A stretch of 64,000 nucleotides of DNA, from contig JALNXD010000010.1 in NCBI GenBank assembly GCA_023230565.1, positions 1 to 64,000 of the forward strand, given 5' to 3'. The position numbers were made by a program, and so were the translations under genes. Below the pieces are notes generated by a model. That model had not been told where the DNA came from. It saw nothing but the letters and a program-made list of their open reading frames with translations, and did no database searches. Shown here one piece after another: positions 28,876 through 38,507 of the stretch (within the stretch, counting starts at the first letter, position 1; the number at the start of each line of letters is the position of its first letter). The stretch comes from Syntrophales bacterium. Lineage in GTDB: Bacteria; Desulfobacterota; Syntrophia; Syntrophales; UBA2210.

Positions 28876-30072
28876 TTAATCAAAAAGATCTTCCCTGACG
28901 TCCATTGTTTTAATCATGACGGGCTCTCCGTTCTGGATCTGATAGAGAGTAATCGGATACAGAGTGTGCCGTTTTGCCCCCCATATTTTGGAACCGCCGA
29001 ATCGAAGCGTACCTACCGGAGTTTCCCATGTTATGCTCTCCAATGCTTCTGCAATTTTAAAAGAATCCAGGCTTTCAGCTGTTTCAATGCCCTTTGCCAA
29101 GCTAGTGGCCAATCCATATTGGGGCCAGACAGTATTGTCCCAGGCCTCTTTCCCCCATTTGGCGACAAAATTTTCATAGACCTCCTTTTGTGCAGGCGTT
29201 ACTGGTTTTATAGGCCCGCCGAGAACAAGATAAGCCTTTTCAGCATGCTCCCCTGCGATTTTTTTCACCTGAGAAGGTATGGGTCCCCAGCCCAACAAGA
29301 GCGCTCCTTTGTACCCCAGTTCTCTGGCCTGTTTGCAGATAAGCGCCTCTGTCGTAGGATCAGTGTAACTGGTATCAAGAAGATCGGGCTTCAATGAAAC
29401 CGCCTTGGTCAGAAGTGGAGTAAGATCTTTGCTTCCCCGCTCGAAATAAAGCTCGGCAAGTACCTTGAATCCTTCCATCTCAGCGGCAGCCCTTGAAGCC
29501 TTCATTCCCGATTTTCCCGTTGCATCATCGGGATTTACGATAACTATGGACTTGATATTTTCAGCTTTTTTTAAGTACGGGAAAATAGCTGTGGTGCTGG
29601 CCTCGATTGACGGGTTGTAAATGAACATCAAAGGATTATCCGGTGTTACCAACTTTTCTACACCGCCGGCGTTGTTAAGAGTCAGAATGTTATTCTCCTT
29701 TAGCATCGGCACGCATGCCAGAGCAGGAGAACCTCCGTGGACTGACAGGAACTTGCACTTGTCAGCAAACAACGCTCTGTTTGCGGCTTTAACCGCCTCG
29801 GCGGGTATATACTTATGATCATATACTATAACCTCGAATTCGTATTTCTTCCCGTTAACAGTAAATCCCCCTTTTCTATTGACTGATTCCGCATCCAAAG
29901 TGACTGCCCTGGAATTTGAAATGCCCCATGGAGCTACAGGCCCGCTTAGCGCGTAAATAAGCCCCAATCGAATTTTTTCGGTATTCTCCGCTCCGGCCGT
30001 GCCATTGAAAATGACAATACCTGTTGATATTAATAGAAAGAAAATTCCAAAAACAGCGATTGCCTTTTTCAT
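28876..30072 (-). CDS. Branched-chain amino acid-type ABC transporter substrate-binding protein
   Basis: The 398-residue protein starts with a Sec signal peptide (MKKAIAVFGIFFLLISTGIV, cleavage near TAGAE) and continues IRLGLIYALSGPVAPWG, the opening of the LivJ/periplasmic-binding-protein type I family. An AGGAGG site precedes the ATG. No permease or ATPase genes are adjacent, so it must pair with a transporter encoded elsewhere. Family members in anaerobic degraders bind amino acids, amides or aromatic acids. The ligand here cannot be inferred. A strong terminator ends the gene, indicating a monocistronic unit. Confidence 0.93.
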   Translation of the reverse strand: MKKAIAVFGIFFLLISTGIVIFNGTAGAENTEKIRLGLIYALSGPVAPWGISNSRAVTLDAESVNRKGGFTVNGKKYEFEVIVYDHKYIPAEAVKAANRALFADKCKFLSVHGGSPALACVPMLKENNILTLNNAGGVEKLVTPDNPLMFIYNPSIEASTTAIFPYLKKAENIKSIVIVNPDDATGKSGMKASRAAAEMEGFKVLAELYFERGSKDLTPLLTKAVSLKPDLLDTSYTDPTTEALICKQARELGYKGALLLGWGPIPSQVKKIAGEHAEKAYLVLGGPIKPVTPAQKEVYENFVAKWGKEAWDNTVWPQYGLATSLAKGIETAESLDSFKIAEALESITWETPVGTLRFGGSKIWGAKRHTLYPITLYQIQNGEPVMIKTMDVREDLFD

Positions 30073-30574
30073 CTAAACCTCCTTTTCATCAATTCCAAAG
30101 TTGAACAACCTCGTAAAAAGCTTCTCATACCGGTCCTGTTTCTTGTTCATACTAGCCTGTAAAATAGTACCTCCTTTCTTTATTTCTTCTTTTTCCGGCG
30201 GAAGAACGGTGAAAATCCGACCGGCCGAAAAGTGTATGATTTAAAGAAGAATGATTAGTGTGCCTCTTTGGATTGACTCGCGAAAAACGCTCATTTATAG
30301 TATGTCTTACAAGCTGGCAACTATGGTTCCGGAAAAGAGATGCGGATCAAAAAGATTGAATTAGAGGAGTCCCTGAGGTCTTGCTATTCAGACCGCATCA
30401 AACGGGATTGTGAAGTCAGTAAACCATACTATGCGTTTCCTGTCAAAGATATATTATGCTGTTATTTACTCATTTACGGGCCAGTCATGTGTTTCGAAAA
30501 ATTGGCCCGTTTCGAGTCGACCTGATGTCAAGCCGGTTATTTGTCCAATGTAAAAAACCATTTAAGAGAATGAA
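30073..30574. other. Divergent intergenic region with a GC-rich hairpin
   Basis: This 502-base gap separates the leftward binding-protein gene from the rightward radical SAM gene. ACGGGCCA at 30476-30483 and TGGCCCGT at 30503-30510 form an 8-base stem around 19 bases, 65 bases before the radical SAM start. A 61-codon frame at 30340-30525 overlaps this hairpin and has no recognisable features. I see no RNA gene. Confidence 0.4.
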
Positions 30575-31804
30575 ATGGACCAGAAAAATATTATAATCGA
30601 ACTCGGCCCCATGGGGCCAATAGGTGAGCAGGACGCTCTGATACTCAGAGTGAATCGCAATTGTCCCTGGAACCGGTGTCTTTTTTGTTCCGTATATAAG
30701 GACAAAAAATTCAGTATTCGAAATAAGGATGATGTTAAAAAAGATATCGATGCTGTGGCCTATATCCAGAGTGAGCTTGAAAAGATATCGTGGGAAATGG
30801 GAACGAACGGACGGATTAACGGCGAGACGATCAGAGAGACGTTACGACGATATCCGGCCGTTTTTGGAAGGTTTCCTCATGAAATGTCTCCGGAACAGGC
30901 GCATGCCGTCAATTCTCTGGGTGCTGTAGCAAGTTGGCTTCTTCATGGTGCGAAAAGGGTTTTCCTCCAGGATGCCGATGCACTTATAACAAAAACTGAT
31001 GAATTGGCAGAGATTATTCTCTATTTGAAGGAAGCATTTCCTTCGATTGATATTGTTTCTTCTTATGCGAGATCAAAAACATGCCGGAATAAGAGTTCCG
31101 GTGAACTGGCAGTGCTTAAGGCGGCCGGTCTGAACTGGTGCTATGTAGGTATCGAATCGGGTTCAGATGATGTGCTTACCTATATGAAAAAGGGGGTCAC
31201 TCGCAAAGAGCATATTGAAGGAGGCAAAAGATTCATGGAATCCGGAATTTCCATGGCAGCGTTTATCATGCCCGGCCTTGGCGGCGGAGAGGCTTTATTT
31301 GCAAAACGTCACATTGAAGATACAATTTCTGTCTTGAATGAAATCAGACCTTCGGAAGTGAGAATTAGAAGCCTGGCTGTGCATGAGGCCTCTCCTCTCT
31401 ATGACAGCTGGCTTTCCGGTGATTTTCACGTTCCTACTGATGACCTGATGATAGAAGAACTCTGTTTGCTTATTCATGGGCTTGATTTTGATTGCATCTT
31501 CGAGACGCTTCAAATGACGAATCCTCTTTTTGCCGTCAGAGGGCGATTTTCAGAATTAAAGGAAGATATGTGCCAATCTATAGAAGAATACAGGGTTCTG
31601 AATGCTGACGAGAGAGCACGTTTTATTTTCAAACGGTATGTCGATGAGGGGTATCTTTCATTTGTGAGGAGATGGGGAAAATGTGATGAGGAGCTTCAGA
31701 GAATAATTGAAACAGCGCGGATCAGCCTGAAAAAAGGCAATTGCGATGCGATAGAAAAAGTGAACCGGGCCGTTTTCGCAATCAAGTCAAAAGGAGTGCC
31801 ATGA
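30575..31804 (+). CDS. Radical SAM protein
   Basis: The 409-residue protein has an N-terminal cluster motif in NRNCPWNRCLFCSVYKD, with cysteines spaced C-x4-C-x2-C rather than the textbook C-x3-C-x2-C. A TIM-barrel core follows with FLQDADALI, WCYVGIESGSDDVL (GxES-like SAM contact) and FIMPGLGGGE, all typical of Elp3/B12-type radical SAM enzymes. The C-terminal 130 residues are helical and less conserved. The reaction is unknown. A PhnP-like hydrolase converges on it. The ribosome binding site is weak (AAGAGAATG). Confidence 0.86.
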   Translation: MDQKNIIIELGPMGPIGEQDALILRVNRNCPWNRCLFCSVYKDKKFSIRNKDDVKKDIDAVAYIQSELEKISWEMGTNGRINGETIRETLRRYPAVFGRFPHEMSPEQAHAVNSLGAVASWLLHGAKRVFLQDADALITKTDELAEIILYLKEAFPSIDIVSSYARSKTCRNKSSGELAVLKAAGLNWCYVGIESGSDDVLTYMKKGVTRKEHIEGGKRFMESGISMAAFIMPGLGGGEALFAKRHIEDTISVLNEIRPSEVRIRSLAVHEASPLYDSWLSGDFHVPTDDLMIEELCLLIHGLDFDCIFETLQMTNPLFAVRGRFSELKEDMCQSIEEYRVLNADERARFIFKRYVDEGYLSFVRRWGKCDEELQRIIETARISLKKGNCDAIEKVNRAVFAIKSKGVP

Positions 31805-31963
31805 GAATTTAGAAATTGAGAGCTTTGCGTAACCTTTTTCTTCGTCATTTCTGACAATCGGAGCGCGACCGGAATCCGGGGAGTAGATGAGAATACTGAT
31901 GCCGCCGGATTCGGGTCACGAAACTAATTCTGCTCATTTAAATGGAAAAAGAACAGATCACTT

Positions 31964-32932
31964 TCATAGAAAAAATTCTTCACCGATTGTCGGAACTCGA
32001 ATCGATCCCTCTAATCCCGATGATTTCCAGGCTTTTTCAGCTTCACTTTCCCATCGATCATCGGACCAGCCGTACCCGCAATTCCCTTCTCCATCTTCAT
32101 GACCGCTCATATGGACAATAAGTGTCTGATGAGGGTGAAGAACCGAAGCATATTTTTTGACAGTATAAAAAGAAAGGTGCCCCGTGTTAAACCCCTGTAC
32201 TTCTTCGACACTCCATTCCAGGCAGTCAATAAAGAGATAATCCGCACCGATCATCAAATCCCGGGCATGTGCCTGTTCATCAGTTTCGGGACGAAGTATC
32301 CACTCATTCATATTATCAGCATCCCAGAGAAGTATTGCCTTCTTCGATTCGGTTTCGATGACGAAAGAAGCACTCGAGTATAGCTTATTCTTGAATGTAA
32401 GGGGATCTATATCTGCCGTATAATGAGAAACAGTAACAGGGGTGATTTTAATTCCTTCGATGCCCAGCGGGACAGCCTCGAGTATTGCTCCGGGTGACGA
32501 TACTTCTTCGCTTATATATGGACGAAGATGCCTGTACCACTCATAGGAGTAATTTTTTTGAAGCCATCGGGCTGTGCCGTTCCTGCACCACGCAGGAATC
32601 CTGATAAATTTTGTGTTCCGGTTCCGAGCCATACGTCTTAATGTTTCTCCCAATCTATTGAGTTCGAGAGTGTGATCCGGATGCCAATGACTAAAAAGGA
32701 GCCAATCCAGTCTCGCATCAGCCGGGGAAAAATAGTCACAGAGACTTCTTGTAACGCCGAGCCCTGTATCGACAAGACAATGCCATGCTACCTCTCCATT
32801 TTTTTTATCCGTTCCTACAATTGATGCTGAGGTATTTGCTACGTGTTCATCTCTTTGGCATCTTGCGCAGAAGCAACCGAATTCTTTTAAAAAAGCATGG
32901 CCCAAACCATTTATTACAAGGCGAAAATCCAT
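31964..32932 (-). CDS. Metallo-beta-lactamase fold hydrolase, PhnP-like
   Basis: The 322-residue protein carries the dinuclear metal signature LLFSHWHPDHTLEL (HxHxDH), a later metal-bridging aspartate in AILLWDADNMNE and histidines in FNTGHLSF and IVHMSGHED. N-terminal cysteines in FGCFCARCQRDE resemble the zinc-binding cysteines of PhnP, a phosphodiesterase of phosphonate metabolism. No other phn gene is nearby, so a general phosphodiesterase role is safer. GGGGG precedes the ATG. It converges with the radical SAM gene. Confidence 0.83.
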   Translation of the reverse strand: MDFRLVINGLGHAFLKEFGCFCARCQRDEHVANTSASIVGTDKKNGEVAWHCLVDTGLGVTRSLCDYFSPADARLDWLLFSHWHPDHTLELNRLGETLRRMARNRNTKFIRIPAWCRNGTARWLQKNYSYEWYRHLRPYISEEVSSPGAILEAVPLGIEGIKITPVTVSHYTADIDPLTFKNKLYSSASFVIETESKKAILLWDADNMNEWILRPETDEQAHARDLMIGADYLFIDCLEWSVEEVQGFNTGHLSFYTVKKYASVLHPHQTLIVHMSGHEDGEGNCGYGWSDDRWESEAEKAWKSSGLEGSIRVPTIGEEFFL

Positions 32933-33196
32933 AAAACCCCCATTGGTATTCTCTTATATTGGAACCATGAATAATTAAACCAAACATTTTGCTTTTTTCA
33001 AGGATAAAAAAGAAATCGATTAATGCTTGACAACATGTCATTATTGGCATATGTCATCGCAGTACAAGATCCGTTTGTAAACAAAATATATGATCCTGCT
33101 CTCTGCTAAATGACTGCCGTTCGCATTAGTGGAATTTGGTGCAGCATAACGCAGAGATCGGACTTTCAACGAAGCGGTCAATTTTAGAGGTTCAAA

Positions 33197-35890
33197 ATGT
33201 CACACACAATGTTGCAGTTGAATGGAATGCACGTAAAATTTGAGCCCGGCCAATCGATCCTTGATGTCGCGACGAATTCGGGGATAGAGATACCAACGCT
33301 CTGTTACTTAAAAGAGGCTGCACCAACCGGGGCGTGCCGCATGTGTATGGTTGAAGTGGCGGGTGCACGGTCGCTTGTCGCCGCCTGCAGCACTCCTGCT
33401 GCCGAAGGTATGGAAATATGGACGGATTCGGAAAGAGTTCACAGGGCCAGGAAGTTGAATATAGAACTTCTTCTGGCAAGCGGAGAACATGACTGCCTTG
33501 TCTGCGAGGCAAACGGCAATTGCCGTCTCCAGGATCTGGCATATAAATACGGAATTATCCAAGTACGGTTTCCCCGCAGTTTCCACCCGCATCAGAAAGA
33601 AGAAGAAAATCCTTTTATCATTCGCGATTTCAGCCGCTGCATCCTTTGCGGCCGCTGCGTGCAGGCCTGCAACGAAGTCATGGTAAACCGGGCCATAAGT
33701 TACGGCTACCGAGGCTCCCATTCAAAGATAGTCGCCGGTACCGATCAATCCTACTTCGACAGCGACTGTGTCTTTTGCGGACAGTGTGTCCAGGTCTGCC
33801 CCGTCGGCGCACTCGTAGAACGGAAGTCGAGGTACAGGGGTCGGACCTGGGAACTGAAAAAAGTACGTACCACCTGTCCCTACTGCGGTGTTGGCTGCCA
33901 GCTCTGGCTTCATGTAAACGACGAAGGGCGCATCGCGAAAGTGACCGCCGTGGAGGACGGTGCGCCGAATAAGGGCCGCCTCTGCGTGAAAGGACGATTC
34001 GCCTATGATTTCATCTATTCAGAGGACCGGCTTACCACTCCCCTTATAAAAGAGGGAGAAGGATTCCGCGAGGCCTCCTGGGATGAGGCGCTGGATCTGG
34101 TGGCGACAAAGTTCACGGAGATAAAGGAAAAATACGGGCCCGATGCCATTGCCGGCGTAAGCTGTGCCCGGAGCATCAACGAAGATTCCTATCAGATGCA
34201 GAAACTCTTCAGATCGGTGATCGGAACGAACAACATCGATCACTGTGCCCGTACCTGACACGCCCCCACTGTCGCCGGTCTGGCGGCATCCTTCGGCTCG
34301 GGCGCGATGACCAATTCCTTTGATGAATTCAGCAGGGCGAAGATGTTCCTCTGCATCGGCACCAATATGATCGAGGCCCACCCTGTTGCGGCAACCTTCC
34401 TCAAAAATGCGGTGCTGAACGGGGCTGAACTCATCGTGGTCGATCCCAGGAAACAGCCCCTCGTTACCTTCGCCACGCTTCATGTCCCCATCAATGTGGG
34501 ATCGGATATCGCCTTTCTAAACGGCGTCATGCACGTTCTTATTACAGAGGAACTTTACGACAAGGAATTCGTCTCTTCCTGTTGTGTCGGCTTTGAAGAA
34601 TTGAAGGCGAAGATCCTCGAATATCCTCTGGAAAGAGCGGGGGAAATCACCGGTGTTTCCGAAGGCATGATCCGGGATGTGGCCCGCCGCCTGGCGGCCG
34701 CCGATTCCTGCATGCTCTGCTATACCCTGGGGATCACCGAACACACCTGCGGCAAGAACAACGTCATGTCCACGGCGAATCTGCAGATGCTTCTGGGGAA
34801 TATGGGCAAAGAGTGCGGCGGCGTCAATCCGCTGCGGGGACAGAACAATGTCCAGGGGGCCTGCGATATGGGCGCCCTTCCCAATGTCTTTCCGGGATAC
34901 CAGGCCGTCATAAATCCCGACTGCCGCGCCAAGTTCGAAAAGGCCTGGGGCGTTTCGAATCTTCCCGACAAAAACGGCCTTATGATCCCCCAGATGATGG
35001 AGGGCCTGAAAAGCGGCGCGGTCAAGGCATTCTACATTTTCGGAGAGAACCTCGCCAACAGCGAACCCGATATCGCCAAGGTGGAGGAGGAACTCTCTTT
35101 GGCCGAATTTGTTGTCTGTCAGGATATATTCCCCACCGAAACGACGCGATTCGCCGATGTAATTTTCCCTGCCGCCGCCTGGTGCGAGGACGACGGCACC
35201 TTCACCAACAGCGAGCGCCGGGTCAGCCGGGTGCGGAAGGTCAGCGAGCCGCCCGGAATCGCCCGCCCGAACTGGTGGATCTTCAAGGAACTGGCCCGGC
35301 GGATGGGGCATGAGTGGCAATCCGACAGCTCCCGGGAAATATGGGATAATGAAATTTCGGTCCTGGCGCCAAATTTGATGGGCGTGAAATACCGCAGAAT
35401 CGAAAAGGACGGCCTGCAGTGGCCCTGCCCCGACGAAGATCATCCCGGCACCTGTTTTCTTCACCGGGAAGGGAAATTCACCTGCGGCCTCGGCCAGTTC
35501 AATCCTGTCGATTGGACCCCGCCGGCGGAAGTGGCCGACGAGGAATATCCCTTTGTGCTCAGCACGGGCAGACGGCTCTATCAGTATCACACCAGGACGC
35601 AGACCGGTCGTGCCGACATGGATTTCCTGCTTCCTGAGGAAACGGCGGATATATCGCCGGCCGATGCAGTCAGGCTGGGAATCGAACATGATGAATTGAT
35701 CCGGGTCAGGTCGAGGCGCGGCGATGTAAAAGTGAAGGCACACGTCACGGAACAGGTACCGCCGGGGATGGTCTGGATGGCCTTCCATTTCAGGGATGCC
35801 TGTGCGAACTGGCTGACCAATCCGGTCTTCGATCCGGCCACGCAGACGGCGGAATACAAGGCCTGTGCAGTGACTGTGGAAAAAATTTAG
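33197..35890 (+). CDS. fdhA: Formate dehydrogenase alpha subunit, selenocysteine-containing
   Basis: The 897-residue protein is one frame interrupted by a UGA at 34256-34258 (residue 354), in DHCART-U-HAPTVAG, the active site where Sec binds the Mo or W of formate dehydrogenases. The N terminus carries a [2Fe-2S] domain (cysteines in PTLCYLKEAAPTGACRMCMVE) and a histidine/cysteine cluster (HDCLVCEANGNC). Two ferredoxin-type [4Fe-4S] motifs follow (CILCGRCVQAC, CVFCGQCVQVCP), then the CPYCGVGC site and the bis-PGD domains. The SECIS hairpin directly follows the UGA. No NuoE/F-type or hydrogenase partner is adjacent. modABC lies downstream. Confidence 0.95.
34256..34290 (+). promoter_or_regulatory. 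Sec UGA codon and bacterial SECIS hairpin of fdhA
   Basis: After the UGA (34256-34258), CGCC (34273-34276) pairs with GGCG (34282-34285) around GGTCT. The loop starts 18 bases after the UGA and has the same GGUCU found in the E. coli fdhF SECIS. This is the element SelB would bind to insert Sec. Confidence 0.88.
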
Positions 35891-36030
35891 CACCATAATT
35901 GGGGCGGTCGCGATGAGGCGGCCGCCCCTAGATCTCTCTTCGGTTCCGGTCAAAAATCCCCGCATGTAAAAACGGGCGTTAAAGGAATCGCGTCCGGCTT
36001 TTCGGACGACAGAGAAGGGACCACGCGTAT

Positions 36031-36050
36031 GTATGCTAAAATTAACATAT
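36031..36050. promoter_or_regulatory. Operator-like palindrome 1 upstream of modA
   Basis: GTATGCTAAAATTAACATAT is an imperfect copy of the perfect palindrome 61 bases downstream. Repetition of one operator form about six helical turns apart suggests cooperative binding by one regulator. Confidence 0.55.
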
Positions 36051-36091
36051 TTTTCTTTGACGGCGCCGCGTTTTTCAGGTATAAATTTGCT

Positions 36092-36111
36092 CTATGTTAA
36101 ATTTAACATAG
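36092..36111. promoter_or_regulatory. Operator-like palindrome 2 upstream of modA
   Basis: CTATGTTAAATTTAACATAG is a perfect 20-base palindrome upstream of the molybdate transporter operon. ModE-type regulators bind AT-rich inverted repeats in this position in other bacteria. Which regulator binds here is inference, since none is encoded in the window. Confidence 0.6.
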
Positions 36112-36116
36112 TAACA

Positions 36117-36264
36117 TTGATGAACTCGTAAAAAGTCCGTTCAGCATGTCATTTCGAACGAATGTGAGAAATCTTTAAAAACTAACGTCTAGTAAAGACA
36201 AGGATTTCTCCATGCGGTCGAAATGACACTCACTCCGTTTTTTGACTTTTTGCGAGACCGTCAA
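36117..36264. mobile_element. MITE-like element with inverted termini
   Basis: The left end (TTGATGAACTCGTAAAAAGT) and the right end, read inverted (TTGACGGTCTCGCAAAAAGT), match at most positions. A second inner pair matches around GTCATTTCGA..GAGAAATC. The 148-base unit has no coding capacity and would fold into one long hairpin. It sits between the operators and modA. No transposase is visible in the window, so it would depend on one elsewhere. Confidence 0.62.
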
Positions 36265-36310
36265 CACTCGGCCTTAAGGAAATCGGTCGAATCGGAAAGG
36301 CTTCGGTTTT

Positions 36311-37084
36311 ATGAAAATGAAGATTGTTTCGCATGTGAACGTTTTCTTTGTGTCATCCATTGCTATAATGATGATTTTCTCCTCCTTCCTCTCTTCCGCA
36401 TGGGCCGGCGATACACTGATCGTGGCCGTGGCGGCGAATTTCATCCTTCCCTCCCAGGAACTTGTAACAATGTTTCAGAAAAAGACGGGGGTAGCCGTCG
36501 AGGCAACCTATACTTCGACGGGAAAGCTTTACGGTCAGATCGTAAAAGGAGCGCCCTACGATCTCTTTCTTGCAGCGGACGAAAAGCGCCCCGGCCTTCT
36601 CTATGAAAAGAAACTCTCCGACAAGCCTTTTATCTATGCCGAGGGGCGGCTGGTCCTCTGGACGGCAAAACAGGAGTTGTGCGGTGCCTCGGACTGGAAG
36701 AAGGTTGCAGCGGGAGATAAGGTCCGCAAGATCGCCATTGCCAACACGCTCACGGCCCCCTACGGAACCGTCGCCATGCAGGTATTGAAAGAAGCGGGCC
36801 TCTGGGAGCTCTGCGAGCGCAAGTTCGTATTTCCGCAGACCGTGGCCCAGGCCTTTCAGTATGCCTCCACGGAGGCGGCCGATCTCGGATTCTGCGCCTA
36901 TTCCTCGGCGCTTTCCGAAGACGGCAGGAAGGGATGCTTCTATACGATACCGGAGGCGCCTCCCATCATGCAGGCCGCCTGCGTGCTTGCCAATACCGGA
37001 AACAGAAAGGCGGCGGAAGAATTCGCGCGCTTTCTTCTTTCTCCCGAAGCCCGCAAAGTGAAGGAACGATACGGATATAGATAA
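36311..37084 (+). CDS. modA: Molybdate/tungstate ABC transporter substrate-binding protein
   Basis: The 257-residue protein has a signal peptide (VFFVSSIAIMMIFSSFLSSAWA) and mature sequence DTLIVAVAANFILPSQELV, the usual opening of ModA. YTSTGKLYGQIVKGAPYDLFLAAD supplies oxyanion-binding serines and backbone, and IAIANTLTAPYGTVAMQVLK and AADLGFCAYS follow the family pattern. It captures molybdate or tungstate in the periplasm and hands it to ModB. modB begins directly after the stop codon. Expression is probably governed by the palindromes and MITE-like element upstream. Confidence 0.95.
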   Translation: MKMKIVSHVNVFFVSSIAIMMIFSSFLSSAWAGDTLIVAVAANFILPSQELVTMFQKKTGVAVEATYTSTGKLYGQIVKGAPYDLFLAADEKRPGLLYEKKLSDKPFIYAEGRLVLWTAKQELCGASDWKKVAAGDKVRKIAIANTLTAPYGTVAMQVLKEAGLWELCERKFVFPQTVAQAFQYASTEAADLGFCAYSSALSEDGRKGCFYTIPEAPPIMQAACVLANTGNRKAAEEFARFLLSPEARKVKERYGYR

Positions 37085-37750
37085 ATGGACCTGATGCCCC
37101 TCTATCTTTCAATCAAGCTGGCGATCGTCTCCACGATCATATTGATCGTGCTGTCGGCACCGCTGGCCTATCTTCTGGTCTATTTCCGCTTCCGCGGCAA
37201 ATCATTTCTGGAAGCCCTGCTCAATCTTCCCATGGTGCTCCCGCCGACGGTGCTGGGGTTTTACCTTCTTGTGGTCATGGGGCCGAAGGGGGCTCTGGGA
37301 CGGCTCTGGGAGGCGATTACGGCGTCGCCCCTGGTCTTCACCTTTGCCGGGATCGTCTTCGCCTCGATCGTCTACAGTTTCCCCTTTGCCATCCAGCCGA
37401 TGAAGACCGCCTTCGAAAAGATCGACAGAAGGCTTCTGGAATCGTCATATGTGCTCGGTCTTTCGCCTCTGGCAACGTTCTTCAAGGTCATCGTCCCGAA
37501 CGCCCTGGGAGGCGTCGCCGCTTCGGCCATACTCGTCTTCGTCCATACCATGGGCGAATTCGGAGTCATTCTAATGGTCGGCGGAAGCATACCCGGCGAG
37601 ACCAGGGTGGCATCCATCGCCATTTACGAAGCGGTGGAAGCCCTCAATTACCGGGAGGCGGGGATCATGTGCCTGATCCTCGTTCCGATCAGTTATGTGT
37701 TTCTTCTGATTATCAACCGGCTCACCAGGAGTAATCTTTATGGGTCTTAA
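37085..37750 (+). CDS. modB: Molybdate ABC transporter permease
   Basis: The 221-residue protein has five or so transmembrane helices and matches ModB: LNLPMVLPPTVLGFYLLV, LVFTFAGIVFASIVYSFPFAIQPMKTAFE and the EAA-type loop ESSYVLGLSPLATFFKVIVPNALGG that contacts the ATPase, then MGEFGVILMVGGSIPGETR. The ATG abuts the modA stop and the end overlaps modC by 11 bases, indicating translational coupling. Confidence 0.96.
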   Translation: MDLMPLYLSIKLAIVSTIILIVLSAPLAYLLVYFRFRGKSFLEALLNLPMVLPPTVLGFYLLVVMGPKGALGRLWEAITASPLVFTFAGIVFASIVYSFPFAIQPMKTAFEKIDRRLLESSYVLGLSPLATFFKVIVPNALGGVAASAILVFVHTMGEFGVILMVGGSIPGETRVASIAIYEAVEALNYREAGIMCLILVPISYVFLLIINRLTRSNLYGS

Positions 37751-38507
37751 AATAAAAATAACGAAAAAGCTGCCCCACTTCGAGGTGGATGTGGCCTTTA
37801 CCTGCGATGATGGAAAGGTCCTGGCCCTTGTGGGGCCCTCGGGCGCCGGCAAGACGACGATCATCCGCATGATCGCCGGGCTGGAGCGGCCCGACGGCGG
37901 TACGATCTCATACAACGGCGAGGTATGGTTCGACAGCGAAAAAGGAATCCTGCTGCCCCCGCAGGAGCGGTCGCTGGGATTCGTGTTTCAGGACTACACC
38001 CTGTTCCCCCATCTCAGCGTCTTTAAAAATGTGGCCTTTGCCGCGCAATCGAAAGAGGAAGTGATACGGCTCCTCAAACTCTTCGACATCTGGCATTTGA
38101 AAGACCGGAAACAGCATGAGATTTCCGGCGGCGAGCGGCAGCGCTGCGCCATCTGTCAGGCCCTTGCCCGAAGGCCGAGGATTCTGCTCCTCGACGAACC
38201 CTTTTCCGCCCTCGATGCCAATACGCGAAGGAATATGCGGGACGAACTGAAAAACCTGCGGAAGCAGGTGTCCATCCCGATAATTCACGTCACCCACGAT
38301 ATCGACGAGGCCCTCTTTCTCGCCGACGACGTGCTGCCCATGGTGAACGGAAAGATCGTCAGAAAGTGGATGCTGCAGTTCATGCTGAAAGAACGTACCG
38401 GTATGGGCACTCACGATGACGATTACAAATACGGATTTACCAAGTACCACGGCTTTGACCGCTCGGTTCTGTACGACTCGATGGAGATTGAAAAATGGCG
38501 AATGTAG
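37740..38507 (+). CDS. modC: Molybdate ABC transporter ATP-binding protein lacking the TOBE domain
   Basis: The 255-residue ATPase has Walker A GPSGAGKTT, the Q-loop in FVFQDYTLFPHL, signature motif SGGERQR, Walker B ILLLDEPFSALD and the switch histidine in HVTHDIDEA. Typical ModC is about 350 residues with a C-terminal TOBE oxyanion-binding domain. Here only some 40 unrelated residues follow the nucleotide-binding domain. The free molbindin at 7145 may cover that role, or feedback inhibition may be absent. It overlaps modB upstream and the FmdE-fusion gene downstream. Confidence 0.94.
   Translation: MGLKIKITKKLPHFEVDVAFTCDDGKVLALVGPSGAGKTTIIRMIAGLERPDGGTISYNGEVWFDSEKGILLPPQERSLGFVFQDYTLFPHLSVFKNVAFAAQSKEEVIRLLKLFDIWHLKDRKQHEISGGERQRCAICQALARRPRILLLDEPFSALDANTRRNMRDELKNLRKQVSIPIIHVTHDIDEALFLADDVLPMVNGKIVRKWMLQFMLKERTGMGTHDDDYKYGFTKYHGFDRSVLYDSMEIEKWRM

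Larger units (their letters stand above)
35891..36310. other. Control region upstream of modABC
   Basis: This 420-base gap holds no gene. In order it contains two related TATG..CATA palindromes (36031-36050 and 36092-36111) and a 148-base MITE-like element (36117-36264), followed by the modA start. A frame at 36223-36606 begins inside the element and is not supported. Confidence 0.6.

Noticed and set aside
30340..30525. 61-codon plus-strand frame in the gap before the radical SAM gene
   Set aside because: No family similarity, overlap with a hairpin and only a weak start context.
33120..33165. Possible sigma-54 promoter upstream of fdhA (GGTGCAGCATAACGC)
   Set aside because: The GG and GC elements are 11 rather than 10 bases apart, so the spacing is wrong.
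33197..34258. Formate dehydrogenase split into two genes or a pseudogene by the stop at 34256
   Set aside because: The UGA sits at the known Sec position with an fdhF-like hairpin downstream, and the frame continues uninterrupted to 35890.
34517..35965. 482-codon minus-strand frame opposite fdhA
   Set aside because: It lies opposite conserved formate dehydrogenase sequence and shows only GC-driven composition.
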